A stretch of DNA of 64,000 nt from positions 6,014,001 to 6,078,000 of the forward strand of contig OZ199838.1 in the NCBI GenBank assembly GCA_964304625.1, in the 5' to 3' direction. Within the stretch, counting starts at the first letter, position 1, and each line of letters starts with the position of its first letter. Of the stretch, positions 12,501 through 25,783 are shown piece by piece. Under the pieces are notes generated by a model that worked only from the letters and a program-made list of their open reading frames with translations, made no database searches and was not told the DNA's origin. The DNA comes from Kudoa neothunni. Its lineage: Eukaryota > Cnidaria. The position numbers and the translations under genes were made by a program.

Positions 12501-14956
12501 TAATAACTATTAGCATGATAGCTTTGAGAATACTATCTCTTTGCTGAACTCTCAAAACAGCTTGTTTTTATCATAAAAATTAAAATAGAGTTGTTTGCTG
12601 TTGATCGATATAGCATGTATTCAACAAAATTCAGGTGGATTAAAAGTAAATAATTTTGATTCTATTATCCTGCTGAAATTGGCCATTGATTTTTCTCATA
12701 ATAAATAACGGAAAACAAGAAAATCTAGATTGAAAATGGTGAAAAATCAGCCGGCCAATATTAATTTAAGCTGCTAAGTAATATTAAAGCTGCACATTTT
12801 AATAAAAATAAGGGATTAATTCCAATTCTTAAAAATAATATATTTTGAAATTTAAATTTATTTTACTACAAACATAACACAAATTTTATTAATTATGCCT
12901 CGAACAAAATAAATAAGACAAACTACTATAAATTATAACGCACGCGCGAGAATACAAAAACTAAGTATTTCGTGCATTCGAATCTTGCTTAAGTGTTCAT
13001 TTCTAATATTTCCGTCGAAAAATAATTTTTTAAGCTGTAGTAATTTACTCAAGTTTATATATAATGGCATTATTTAGTTAGGAGTAAAACAATTAAATCA
13101 CCAGATAGTAAATGACTCGGTATATTCTCAGCAGCTGCTGCAGCGTAGATTAGCTTAACACTCTTCCTTCAAAAAGTCCTAATTCAACGGCACGATTCTT
13201 AAATGTTGAGGATTCGCTTAACTCTGTAGTTGTCTCAACTAAATATTCGTATTCGTCTTTAAATATATATCATGCTTGAAGCATTTATCAAAATACGATA
13301 GATTATCAAGATTGCGTAGGTTTATGTGGAGTCAGAGTAACTACACAGCATCGTTGATTACGTATGCGCATTGACATATTTTGATAAGATGGTTGTTTGT
13401 CGTTTGTTTCGGGATCTCGTTTTCTTTTGGCAAACAAATGACATACAAAAGGGTCAAAGGAAGTTATAGTTACATTACTTTATCATATATGTTCCAATTT
13501 ATTTAATCTCATCGCTCAAATGAATGTCAGAAGAGCTCTATCTTAATATGATGTTTGGATCAGTATCGCAATTGAAAATTATGGTATTCGTCCTCCTGAC
13601 AGTCGTAATATTTTTTGATAACACTGAAAGCTCGTGATCCCCTCCAATTCGTTAGAATAAATAATAGAAATCCACAATACACTAAATTATAATATATCAC
13701 TACGTGTAAATAACAAAATGCTTTTATATTATTTGTATGGCAATTCGTTTCTTAATAGTTATATAAAATTATAGTTTCAAAAGCTTGCAGTGATTTCAGA
13801 GTCATATCGTATATTATATGTTAATTTAAGATATCAGCCATATAAATTAAGACGTTTTCGATACTTTTTAACTTTAAGATGCATTTTTTACGAAATAGCA
13901 TAAACATCCATGTTGTGTAATGCCGTAGCGATCAAATATCATCGTCTATTTTGCTTAGCTATGCTATCCAAAACTATTAGCCCAATTTCTCAAGCATGTT
14001 TTAAATTTATATACAATTAAATTTTTCAGCGCCAATTTTTTGAAATTAAATATACGGTGACAAATATTCATGAAATATTTGCAAAGATTCGGTATAATTG
14101 AGTCTAACTCTTTAAATCTTCATAGAAATTGCTTCGCGCGTAATTTGACCCGAAATGAAATTAGGTGGATGCAAAAATATAAATACTTGCAATTTGATGA
14201 TAATTCAAGAGTATAAAGGTTCTCATTTTTCTAAACAGTAGTGATATTTATGCTATTTCTGAACTAAATAGAGACCAGTCAAGGCATTCAATGTTGAGAT
14301 TTTAATTTATGAATATTTTTCTAGATATATCATAAATTTCGTTAATTTTTTAAATTGAAGTAAACGTGAATAAAAATACTGGGGTCTGAACATTTCGCGA
14401 TTAAAATACCATATAATGGCCCCATTTCCCGATTAAAGATTATAATTAGTTCAAACATTAATCCTATATATTTTAAATCGAATTAATATATTTGTTGAAA
14501 AATTTGCATTAAGATTGCCCGCATTTGACCCAATAAGTAAATTTCGATACTAACTTTATGAATTTGATACAATTAACCAACTAATGACTATATAAAATGA
14601 GGAATTCTTGTTCTTATATACTTAGGATTGATAATAGGTAATAGCTAAGGATAAGTTGTGACAACACGCCAAAATCACAATCGCCACACTCAAATTTTAA
14701 GATTAACAAATATTACGTTACTCGATTGAGTGCTATTGCCTGTAAAATAATTGAGAAATGCTAGGGATTCAATATAATATTACAGCAACCATTGTTGATG
14801 ATTAACAGGAGGTCGAAAGTAACCTAATGTTGATGGAACACTGATAAATACAAAAAATAAATAAACAGGTCGGTTTCGATCGTAAAAGTCGATTTGGATT
14901 ATAGCCACTATTCTAAATTTTAATCCATTCCGCATAACATAAAATATTCCAATTTC
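9581..14956. other. Gene-free intergenic stretch
   Basis: No supported gene. Patches of more balanced composition lie at about 9600-9960, 11700-12130 and 12300-12560. I read them in all frames without finding a domain or a consistent exon chain. They may be decayed repeats. Confidence 0.4.
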
Positions 14957-15003
14957 CACTTTAACCCTCCAACGAATTTGAGGTGTGTTACACCTCAAGA
15001 TCA
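14957..15003 (+). mobile_element. Solitary piggyBac-like terminus
   Basis: The sequence begins TTAACCCTCC and is followed after about 10 nt by a perfect short palindrome, GAGGTGTgttACACCTC. TTAA target plus CCCT is typical of piggyBac-superfamily ends. The same design recurs at several places in this window. I cannot find a matching inverted end nearby, so the element's extent is unknown. Confidence 0.5.
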
Positions 15004-15482
15004 ACGTTAATCCTTTTGGCCTCGCGGTGATTAACTACACATAATTGTGCTTTTCATATTTCTCACTTGAAATTTTAGACTTTTATTTATTATATTACAC
15101 CCTCGAATAATGTAATATTGATGGAAATGATTCTATGTACGGACGTGTTTACGAGTATACTCGAAGTAACAATTTGATTATATAATTATTGGATAAGAAA
15201 ATAAGGATTTTGGAATTAAAAAATTTGATTTTTATGATTTTATCATTATACTCGAGAATTTTTATGCCCCAAATCATTCATCGATTTTTTCTACTTTATT
15301 ATCATTATTATTTAAATTTACGATATAAATAATTGGGAACAATAACAAAAATCTTCTTCAATTTCGTAACTACAAAATTATACTGAAATTCTTCTTTAGG
15401 ACATAACACTTATTTACTTAAAGCTCATGTCTATTGTGTGTGATATAAGATAAATTGCTCCACTTTCAATTTTTTTATTGGG

Positions 15483-15714
15483 AAGTGTCTATTGGCAAGA
15501 TAAATGATGCGTAAGTGTCACTATTTTGACTGTATTTAATTATTTCTGATCCACCTTTTCGCTCTAAGCGACCAGAAATAATTAAATATAGCATATTCTA
15601 AAAAATTGAATCTGAATATAGCTGGCGAACAAGAGTTGTTGGGATTAAAAATTTCAACTGCGCGTGAGTACATGCAATTTAGGATTAAAATATACTGTAC
15701 GAATAGTCTCTGCC
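15483..15714. mobile_element. MITE family M1, copy 1
   Basis: Short non-autonomous DNA element with imperfect terminal inverted repeats (left GTGTCTATTGGCAAGA, right the inverse of GGCAGAGACTATTCGTAC). It also has an internal inverted repeat: TATTTAATTATTTCTG is matched by CAGAAATAATTAAATA across about 25 nt. Two further copies are at 20821-20995 and 42271-42462 and share the GGATTAAAA motif near the right end. No coding capacity. Superfamily not determined. Confidence 0.65.
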
Positions 15715-16203
15715 TATTTTGTTATTCAATAGGTAAATAACGTTAAAACTACTTCATACACTAATCCATGAAGTACTGATATGAGAATGGAATTTACAGT
15801 GTGAAATCTTTAAATTAACTCCTCACAAAGATAATTGACCAATCATTACTCACAAGTGAAATTTTTGATTAAATTAATTTATTAAGATTATAATTGCACT
15901 ATTCATCAACAAAATGATGTTTGGCATTTGTTCACGTTCTTTCGTTTGCATAATAGACTTTATTATTGTAATTATGGGCGGAGTAAAGTATGAGTAAGAA
16001 TGTATTTGAATTTTGTATATGGGGGTTGTTTATACGCATTGAATAGAGTGTGCATCGTCATAGAAACAATATATTTACTAACTTTAAGCTTTGGCCCCCG
16101 TGTTAAGTGTTTGTTTTCACAAAATGCGCGAGTCTGAAAAATCATCATCCGGATTCCACTGTTTTCCCGTGCACCAACGGCATTGGCCACTGGTGGTGAG
16201 TCA

Positions 16204-18343
16204 ATGTGTTTATTTTTTAGACTGTTATCACTTATTGTGATGGTTACCATAAAATTATCGTCTTGTCGTGATATCAACGTACTCTACCCAACATCGACAG
16301 ATCTCCTCTCAATTGAGAACAATACACTAATACTCACTTTTGATATCAATTATGAGATGATGGTCGTGTTGTTTAATAGTAGTGTAGTTCCCGAGAGTGT
16401 TGCTTTTACTAAAAAATCGATATCAAATGCAGACGAGCCTTGCGGTAGCATTTTTTCTATAAGCGAGGTGAAATGTGTACAAAATTCGGTGGGTGAAGGT
16501 GCCAAACGGCAGACTCATCTAATCAACTTCACGTTACCATCTCATATTAACGATGCGAATACCGAAGATCAGATTAGACTGTATATATGTGCGAAATATT
16601 TCACTACTGATTCAAAACCTGGTGTGCGCAGTAAAGAATGGAGATATCAAGGCGCTGATTTTTATGTGATAGCCATAAGACCTACCTATCACCTACCATT
16701 GATAGCTAGTGTGCTAATTGCGATGGCGCTGCTGATTCTGTCTGGGTTATTTTCTGGTCTTAACATTGGTCTTATGTCGTTACAATTGAACGAATTGGAG
16801 GTTATTTCCAACACCGGAACCCCTACTGAACAGTTGTACGCCCGAAATATTATCCCCTTGAGAAAACTTGGTAACATACTTCTGGTGTGCATACTTTTGA
16901 GCAATACCGCGGTCAACAGCACCCTAACTATTATTATCGATAAAATATCAACTGGTGCTATCGCGGTTGTTTCATCCACATTATGTATTATGCTTATCGG
17001 TGAAATTATTCCACAAAGCATTTGCACCAGATATTCGCTTGCTATTGGATCCAATACCAGATATATTATGTGGTTGTTTATTGCATTGACAAGTGTTTTG
17101 AGCTTTCCATTGGGATATTTGCTCAATTGTGTGTTGGGACCTGAACCGCCTACAGTAGTTGGTAGGAAACAACTTCTTGAACTAATACGTGTTCACGGTA
17201 AAGATGCCAACCTTGACAACGAAGAAGTAGGAATAATATCTGGTGCATTGAATTTCCGGAGCAAAGTTGTTGCAGATGCTATGGTGCCGATTGATAAATG
17301 TTTTCTACTGAGTGAAGATGCTATTTTGGATTTCGAAACCATCACTCGAATAGTACAATGTGGTTTCAGTAGGATACCAGTGTATTCGAAAACACGCAGC
17401 AATGTGGTCGGTTTATTGCTTATGAAGGATCTCACATTGGTGGATCCTGATGACAAGATCCCGCTGACCACAGTTATCAATTTCTACAAAAGAACCATTA
17501 TCAAAGTGTTTCCTGACATTACATTGGACAAGCTGTTTCATGAATTCAAAATTGGAGTTGGGCATCTTGCTGTTGTAATCGAAGTAAAAACCGGTGACAA
17601 CGGTGATCCGTACTACAACTCTGTTGGTATTATCACTCTGGAAGATATAATTGAAGAGATTATCCAAAGTGAAATAACTGATGAGACTGATTTCTATAAT
17701 GAGAAAATGATCTCCAACCAACAAAAATCCAACGCTGATGCCAACAACAAACTTATGCCATTCTTCCATCAAGAATCTACTGCCGCCCCCGAACTGTCTC
17801 CTAATATGGTATTGACTATCTGTCAATTTCTATCCACAGGTATGTGTGTGAAGTTCTGTCTTTGGTGATTGATTATCTGGATATGTAGCTATACCTGATT
17901 TTGCTGAAGAGCATATCTCCAGAACAACCCTTAAAGTACTGGTCACCAGACTTGATGTTGTATATAGCTACGAAAATATTGACCTTGAACAACCTATCTA
18001 CTTGTATAAACATGGCGTTTTAAGTGATTGTTTCACACTCATACTCGAAGGTTGTGTATTTGTGACGAATACGGGTGTTTTGATTTTTTGTATATTAGGA
18101 AAGGTTGAAGTTACTGTAGGTCAAGAAAAGATTCTTAGTGTGCATGGACCATTTTCTTATTTTGGTACACCTGTACTAAGAGGTTCGTCCACTCAAAGCA
18201 TCACCTCAAAGATGAGACGCTCCACAAACTTCTGCCCCGATTATTCGGTCAAGGTTATCACAAATGTGCTTTGTCTGCGAATTAAAAGTTCGCTCTACTT
18301 GGACACTCTGAGAACTGCCGGAGATGTATCTTTTGTAGCGTGA
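16204..18343 (+). CDS. CNNM-family (ancient conserved domain protein) magnesium transporter
   Basis: Membrane protein of the CNNM/CorC family, which moves or senses Mg2+ at the plasma membrane. Exons 16204-17839, 17889-18050 and 18099-18343 give 2043 nt, 680 aa, with 49- and 48-nt introns. The ATG at 16204 opens a signal peptide (LFFRLLSLIVMVTIKLSSC). An extracellular domain follows, then a DUF21 transmembrane domain with the diagnostic LFSGLNIGLMSLQLNELEV and MLIGEIIPQSICTRYSLAIG. A CBS pair has VADAMVPIDKCFLL, GFSRIPVYSK, VGLLLMKDL and SVGIITLEDIIEEII. The C-terminal cyclic-nucleotide-binding-like domain has EGKVEVTVGQEK and GPFSYFG. All parts of an animal CNNM are present in order, so I read it as intact. 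Paralogue number cannot be assigned. Confidence 0.94.
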
Positions 18344-18625
18344 TCTTAGTCTCACTATTTTGAACATTTTTAGAAGGATGCTGACTCCAAATTTTCCACA
18401 GTTCCGTCTCAAAATTCGTTGAATAATACTCAATAACATGCTTATTTTTTATCTGATAGATTTTGAATATAAACATGATATATATAATTTTTATGGTGTT
18501 AAAAATAATATTACCCTATGTCTATGCTTTCTGAATATTGAACTCTAGAAAAAATTCTATTAGTTTAAATAACCTAGGTCATATATCATAGTTTGTTTAC
18601 CATAAATAGCCAGCTAAGCCTCCTG
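18344..18625. other. Short spacer after the CNNM gene
   Basis: About 280 nt of A+T-rich DNA between the CNNM stop codon and a piggyBac-like end. No terminator or poly(A) signal stands out with certainty, and no gene is seen. Confidence 0.4.
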
Positions 18626-18665
18626 TTAACACATACTGAGTTTGGGGTCATTTTTGACCCCAAAA
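18626..18665 (+). mobile_element. Solitary piggyBac-like terminus
   Basis: TTAACACATACTGAG is followed by the palindrome GGGGTCAtttttTGACCCC. This is the layout of the other TTAA-flanked ends here, though with TTAACACA instead of TTAACCCT. No partner end was located. Confidence 0.45.
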
Positions 18666-20820
18666 TAAATAATTATATTATGGCGTTAACAATTCGACAT
18701 AATAAATAAATTTAAAGATTATCTTTGATATTAAAATCTTCCCAACGTTTTAGACCCTTCCAAAGTTTTCTAGAAGGATCCTGAACAGTGGTAGGCATAA
18801 CGTGGCCGTGGGTCGGATCTTGTCACATGATGTTCAACTCAGCCATCGGGAGCGATAGCAAGTTTACTATAGAATATGTCTATTTGTGATAGATCTGGGA
18901 TTTAGTTCCTCTCGAAGATATTTTAAAAGTCAGACTATTATTAATTCATCGGTAAATATAAAGTTGCCATATTTGTTTACACTCAAGTTTAATACCTGTT
19001 TACGTTAGACTTACAATTAGACACATGAATAATTATTAAATATGGCTAGCAATATTTAGAAAATTTAAAGGAATAAAACATATGAATTAACAGAAATGCG
19101 CGGCGTCACAAAAGTTATTCAAACTAAAAAGTCTATAACATTGTAGAAGAGAACTTCCTCTTTTATTGGAATGGCGCTTATTATAAACGGATTAGACCTA
19201 CTTTAAATAATAAAATTACTCCGCTACATACCACCTGATTTAATAACCTATACAAAAATCTATTGAAAAATGAGTCATTTAATTTATTAATTTGTTTGTG
19301 AAAAATAAAGTTCGAAATATATTTTGCCTCACTCTATTATACTTACAATAATCATTGCTATACTAATTAAACATGTAATTCCTTTACATGATGTTTAATT
19401 CTAACCACAGTGGACACTGAAAAGCGAAAAATTGATAACGAGAACTTCTTTTTTAATAAAGATTTGGTTGAGATGAATTTATTTGTACATACTGGTCCAA
19501 CACTGTCTTATTTATCACCGAACCTGTGCAGTATTCAAAAAATGAGATTTATATTAATACTGAATTCTTTGAAAATAATTGCTTTCAGACCTATGATAAA
19601 ATTTTTTTATAAAAATCTGTCCCCGCCGAAATATAATTGCCCACCCCTGAACAATAAGAAAATATGTTAGTATTATTGAAGAAATTTCAAATGAATACGA
19701 CATTGACAACGTAGCCAGCCAGAATCAAATTTCGCGTAAATGAGATTTAAATTAAATGATAAGATGTTCCATTTGTCCTAGAGAGCATAATAACAAACGT
19801 TCAACTTGCCATTAAAATTGTATGAAACCTATGTTTAACCTTCATATATCAATATTTTGTGAAAATTGCATCCAAAATTGTAATTAGATAATTATATTAA
19901 CACTCTTATTATAGTGGAGGAAATTTTTATTCTTGAAGTGTCTCAGAATTTAAAAAGAGCTTCCCGATTACGTTCTTAATTTTATTTAAATTTAATTCAT
20001 TACATTAATACATTAGTATAATTTCGGCTGTTAAATCAATATGGATATTTAAGTTTGTTTTGTTGACTTATAGGGTAAGGACCTTATCGCAACTTATTAG
20101 ACTGTGGAATTTATTGGTGATCAGTTCATCAATTTGGACGTTGTAAGCAACGTAGCAAGTCTCATACAACCTTTCTTTATCCTATTAAGGAACTATTGGG
20201 GTTTAACTCACTATAAATTTTCGTTTTAGGTGAATGTAATCTTAAATCCTACCATCTTGACCCTTTCATGCTCAAAATAATTTCTACCATCCAGTAACAT
20301 CAAATTACAGGAAAAAATCAAAAATAAGTTAAAATCCTACTCGTATGTACCATAACAACGAAAAGTTTCACATTGATTTTAAAATGCATTGAAAATTAAT
20401 TTTTGATTTGATTTATAAACAAAATAAATTAATAAAGTTAATATGTATACATCGATAAATTTTTGATGTATGCACGCCAATTTAGATATCAACTTCTCAT
20501 TTTCAAAACTATTCCATATCGCAAAATATTTAAAGGTGAAGCTTATAAAAATAAGCATAATAGATTGAATTTTAGTATATATTTTTTCTTGTTATTAATA
20601 ATTATATAATAATGGTTTATTAGATAATTTATAACAATAATTCATTTAAAACTTTCTTTAATTAATCTCCTAATTTTTTAAATATATGTAAGAATATTTT
20701 TAAACAATGACAAATTATGTTTTAAGAAAAATCGTATGTGGAATTTCTTTTGATTATGCATAAAAATAGATTACATTTTTAAAAATGACGTTTAAAATTT
20801 TTGGAAGGGTATTTTTTAGG
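18666..20820. other. Gene-free intergenic stretch
   Basis: A+T-rich DNA without a supported gene. An 86-codon open frame (19410-19670) preceded by an acceptor-like CCACAG shows no domain and no flanking exons, so I do not call it a gene. Confidence 0.4.
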
Positions 20821-20995
20821 ATGTGACTATTAACACGGTAAATAATATTCAAGTGACACTAATTAAATATGGCAGATTCTATGAAATGAAATTTATGAAC
20901 AACTTGTAAGTAGGAGTTGCTGAGATTAAAAATTCTCAATGTCCAAGCATACACGCCGTTTAGGATTAAATTTTACCGTGCCAATAGCCTCTGTC
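20821..20995. mobile_element. MITE family M1, copy 2 (internally deleted)
   Basis: Terminal inverted repeats are clearest in this copy: left GACTATTAACACGGTAAAT and right, read inverted, GGCTATTGGCACGGTAAAAT. Compared with copies 1 and 3, one arm of the internal hairpin is missing. The TAGGAGTTGCTGAGATTAAAA segment matches the others. About 175 nt, non-coding. Confidence 0.65.
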
Positions 20996-22077
20996 ATATT
21001 TTAATGCAATTAATTTAAAAAAATATTTTCTTCTAATAAAGAAATCAACATTAAAGCGTTAAAAACTGAAAATAAAATGAAAATGTAAACTCTAATAATC
21101 CTTTTAAAATGTCTGAGGATATTAAAGTTTATTTTTGTTGGTGATGGTCAAAATTTATCTAAATTTCAGCCTGCTGTAAAAATAATAAACAATTTTTTGA
21201 ATTTTAATCTTACGTGTAGTTTTTTACCTTTTTAATAAGATCCTTTATTTTTTGACCATATAATTAATTGGCATATTATTTTAAAAATATTTAGTTATCA
21301 AATAAAAAGTATTCCTATAGCAATCTGTTAGCGATTCTAATTATAATCAAATAGTTCAATGTCACTTTTGTTTCGTCGCTATCTCTTTATTCGTAAATAA
21401 TTAATTATGATTTTGTAATGCATAAATTTAAAAAAATAAAATATTATACTTTGAGAATATTATATGCATATATTGCTAAATTATTTATAACCACGTGAAT
21501 GTGATGTGATTAGAAATAACACTCGTGGGGAATTAATTATGATTTGAAATATAAACCACAACCTTGTATAGTGATGGATTTTAGAATCTCAGTAGTGTAA
21601 TTATATTTGGAATATAAAATTTTGATAACTTAATTTATTCTTGCATATTATAGTTATTTCTGTATATGCTAAGTCTATACAATATACGACGTTTTATCCG
21701 GAGGTATTATTCTATAATGAATTGCTTCGTATATTCGGATGTAACAATTCATTATTAATTTATAACTATGGCTTATAATTTTCACAGCTTTTGGTAGATC
21801 TTAATTTCCAACGTCTTTTATCTTTATTTACGGCTGTTTTTTGGAAAAGTTTATACATATATACATTAAGATTCGGTATTTACGTTTATTTGCTAAATCT
21901 TTTTATATCTTTAACTATTTATTTTAATCTTTAAAGAGTTTTTACTTTGTATATATTTAAGATAAATAATAAATTATCTAAACTTTGAATTATTTGTTTT
22001 TCTATTCACTTCGATATTAATATCTACTTTCGCTAATCCTTATTGAATTCATTACTTACAGCGTTCGATCCAAAACC
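20996..22077. other. 5' flank of gene A1
   Basis: A+T-rich, no gene. From about 21650 it aligns by eye with the flank of A2 (from about 33660) at perhaps 80%. From about 21885 (33895 in A2) the two become almost identical. The change is abrupt and looks like the left edge of a homogenised tract. Promoter elements cannot be picked with confidence. Confidence 0.5.
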
Positions 22078-24092
22078 ATGATTGTCGCATTTATATTTCT
22101 CACGTTATTCTATAGGGGTAATATTTTGTGACACGGAGATGTCTAATTAGTCATATAGTTCAACTCCACAGATATCACATCATAAGAAATAACGATTTGC
22201 AAAACAATGTCATCCACTTGACTCTAGAAGGAAATCCCAACCATCAATGTCACATCAAATTATTCACGCAATCTGAAGATCATTATTATTATAAAGATGT
22301 GAGTTGTGGTAATAAAAGGATCTGTGAGGTTCCTTGCAACGGAGAGTACACTATTTCTACCGATACTATTGCTCCTCACCACTATTTGCAAATAGCTTCT
22401 AAAGCCAAGACAGACTACCTCAAAGTTGCTCACAGTAGATTTGCGATGAGTTAAGTACTTGGTTTAATTTTCTGTAGGCACCTCATCCATACCTTTCTCC
22501 AAATATTTCTTTGATAGTACGACTGTGTCGTTTGTCAATAAACACTTATGTAGGGATTCGTCCAAACCTGTTTGTTATATAAGATCCGGTCAGTTTGTTG
22601 TTTCGAGTTACTCCCACGATTCGCATCCTGAATGTGGCGGCGAGTACATTCTAAGCTCATACTATAATATTTACAATAAACCTCTCGAGCTCTTTTGTGG
22701 TCCTCATTATCCCAAAATTTTCTTCGATAAGAATCTGCTATTAAACAACAAACAAAACCTACTAAACCGATACCCTGTGAGAATTTCTACAAATACAACT
22801 AGTACAAAAATAGACATCAAATTTGATGAGCCTATTCTTGACACTATTTGCAGATTTGAAATAGCCAAAAAAGATGGTTCACTCAGTTCTAAATGCGAGG
22901 TAACTACCGATGCAGATAACTGTTATCAATCATGTCAAAATGTTACTATGGAACTAGAACATACACCTGCGAGTGATAAAATAATGAAAGTTAAAATATC
23001 TACCAGAGACAAAACAATTCAGCCTCTACTAATGTCAAGTAATTTTAATATTATAATAATTTTTACTGATTTAAATTAGCCGATAAGAAGGATATTGACA
23101 TAACAGAAATTACGAGGTCATCAGCCATTGTTAAGGTTTCTGCACTACATGATAGCACTGCCCAATGCAAGGTGAGATTGTTTTTTCAAGAAAATTATGT
23201 GAAAGTAGAAGCCAATCGTGTTGGATTAGAGAGTCGAACTAGCTTTGGCTCATGCCAGCCTGATATAAAATTAGTTTCACTTATTGCTGATACAAAGTAT
23301 GTTGTAAGTGTGCAGTACAAAGCCCAATCTTCTGACTCTGACTCTGACATAATACACATAAATAAAATGTTTCAAACTCGTATGACAAAGAATTCTGATT
23401 AGAATGTTATAATATTTTTAATAGCTAAATTGGATGCTTTTACTCCGGATTATACGATTTATCCTCATAATGTTGTCATCAATCCGCAACCCATATGGAT
23501 AGAAGATTATCAAGCAGAATGCATGATTATGCAAAAACTAGGAACTACAGGAGAATTCATTGGATCGACATGTGAGGAATCCTTAAACTGTTTGGGTTTG
23601 TGCAGCTCAGTATTTACCGTGACAAGTTTGAAACCAGGAACAGATTACACATTTAAAGTTGTTCCTTTAAGTTTATATGCGGTCTCAGATACTTTAACCA
23701 AAATTGTCCAAACAAGTATAACCTAAATATTAATAACATTTATATTATTTTTAGTGTCCGAGTTTATAAAAGTAAACGTTCAGTACAAATGGACAGACAA
23801 TAATTTAGAAATATCAACTGAAGTAAAGGTTAAAACGGATGGAATATGTGACCTTATGTTTGTGGATAAATCCGTAGAAAATGAGGTTAAAATACTCGCA
23901 GTTTATGACGAAAAAAATGATTGGAATGAATCATGCAACACTATAATAACATTCTTTGATGTTCCTGAATACAAATCGGCTACTGTGATCGTAAAATCAA
24001 GATATAGAGGAGAACCAACAGAGTTAAACCTCTTCGAGTCACCTACCACTACTGATACCCCAGATCAAACAACAAAATCAACGGAAGCATAA
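22078..24092 (+). CDS. A1: secreted fibronectin-III-like multidomain protein
   Basis: Six exons join in frame: 22078-22117, 22159-22434, 22478-23038, 23080-23379, 23425-23715 and 23755-24092. They total 1806 nt, 601 aa; introns are 39-45 nt and all phase 1. Exon 1 encodes a signal peptide (MIVAFIFLTLFYR). Exon 3 is double length; exons 2, 4, 5 and 6 each encode about 90-113 residues. FN3-type features include SLIADTKYVVSVQYKA and SLKPGTDYTFKVVP, with conserved paired cysteines. Symmetric phase-1 exons fit modular extracellular proteins. The C-terminus is Pro/Thr-rich and ends in KSTEA. No membrane segment is seen, so secretion is inferred. It is a paralogue of B1 (exon 6 YKWTDNNLEIST versus YAWRGSDLIVTT). 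Ligand and role are unknown. Confidence 0.82.
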
Positions 24093-25783
24093 TATATTGA
24101 CGATATATTATGCGAAAATGATATTTTTTAAGAAATAAGATGCAAATTAATATTATTCTGAATTTTCAACAAACTTTTTCGAATTATAGTTAAAATTATT
24201 TCGTCCAATATTATGTTATAACTTTTGAGAATTTAGGTTTTTTCCTTGCAAAACTATATAAAAATTATAATATTATGTTATTAGTATGCGAAGTTTATGT
24301 ATGGACATTATTAGTTTCAATATTACAAACAACTTTAATGACCAGTCTATCAGTTTAATGAGATATTTTTTTTGTCACATTAAAGAAACTAAAAAATTTA
24401 TTACATTAATGTATATGATAGATATAATTATTTTATAACAACAATTCCCATAAACGAATAGTTATCAAAGACAGATATAAAACATAGGACTCATACATTA
24501 TGCAATAAAGTATATTCTGTGAGAATACGTTACTTTTTCCATATTTTATTGGTCAATTCATTAATTACATTATTCTCACCCCAAATAAAATATGATAAAT
24601 TTTTTGAATAATAAATGAATTATTCAGTGTCAATCATATCTAATTTCATCACGATTAATCGCTTCATTAATTATATTTGGGTCTCAAGAGGGATGTTTAT
24701 GGGTGCAAATAAATAGAGTTTTAAAAACTATGGATATAAATCTTCAAGTTTATATTAGTTGAAACTATCAATAATTTATAATAACATTAACATAAGGACG
24801 AGAAAATTTTAATAAATTATGTGTCAATAATTTTTGAAGACCTCATTCGTCAACCCTAAAATGGAATAGAAAAGGTTTTGTAGTCATGCTGTAAATATAT
24901 TATGATTGTAAATTTAGACATGAGAATATTTAATAGATTATTAATTTACAATTAAAATAAAAATTTATACACAAATAAAAAATGAGAGAGGATTTTGAAA
25001 ACTGTTGTGCAACTTGTCGATTCATATGCAGCAGATAACTTGGCTCCTCTTGATAGTACTTCGTTTTCATTTCAATTAATTATGGTATATAACATATAAT
25101 TCCACTTAACAACTAAAATTCATAGTTTTAATTAGTCAAAAAATTTAGTTATCTATTATATAAAAATCTTATATTTGATTAAAATAATTGCATTATAAAA
25201 ATTGAATTTTCATATAATAAACAGAAAAATTATCATATATAATGGAAGATACCACCATTTTCCAGATAATTTTATTATCTAAATAATTCGAATATTTCAA
25301 CAATAAATGTATAAGATAACGATTTTATTAAGAAAAAAGTACTTTAATGAAGTATAAATAAATTACAAGAGCTTAATAATACGTAATGGAATATAACATT
25401 TTATTTCAGTTAGTTACAAATTTTATTTGTAACTCATTTTCTTGAAATAAAACTCATATCGACTTTTACCACGTTAAAATAAAATGGATTAAGAACATAA
25501 TTACAAATTTATTATGTATGGGTACTTTGATTACGAAACAAATAAATTATTGAGCAAAAAATATCAATCTAAAGTAGCAAGCAATTTAGGCTTGATATAT
25601 ACCTAATGTTTTTCTTGTTATCCTTAATGAATGAAAGTAAAATTCAGATGAAGGTTTAGATGCTGAATTCAATCGTTTATAATCCATGAATGAAAAGGAA
25701 CGATTCTCGTGGTATTTCTAATCGTATTTAATCATAAGTTGTATTAAATTATTGTATTTATTAAGACAAAATAAACAATAAGG
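24093..25783. other. Spacer between A1 and B1
   Basis: A+T-rich, non-coding. It is near-identical to the A2 flank for about 150 nt, then clearly diverged from its unit 2 counterpart (short alignable islands such as GATAGTACTTCGTTTTCATT). It becomes near-identical again shortly before B1. It shows the empty site of the MULE insertion present in unit 2. Confidence 0.5.

Noticed and set aside
15972-16277. 101-codon minus-strand open frame over the CNNM start
   Set aside because: Antisense shadow of the CNNM 5' end; no domain.
16689-17826. Several minus-strand frames of 63-145 codons inside CNNM
   Set aside because: They mirror conserved CNNM coding sequence on the other strand.
19410-19670. 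86-codon plus-strand frame
   Set aside because: No domain, no flanking exons, composition like the surrounding non-coding DNA.
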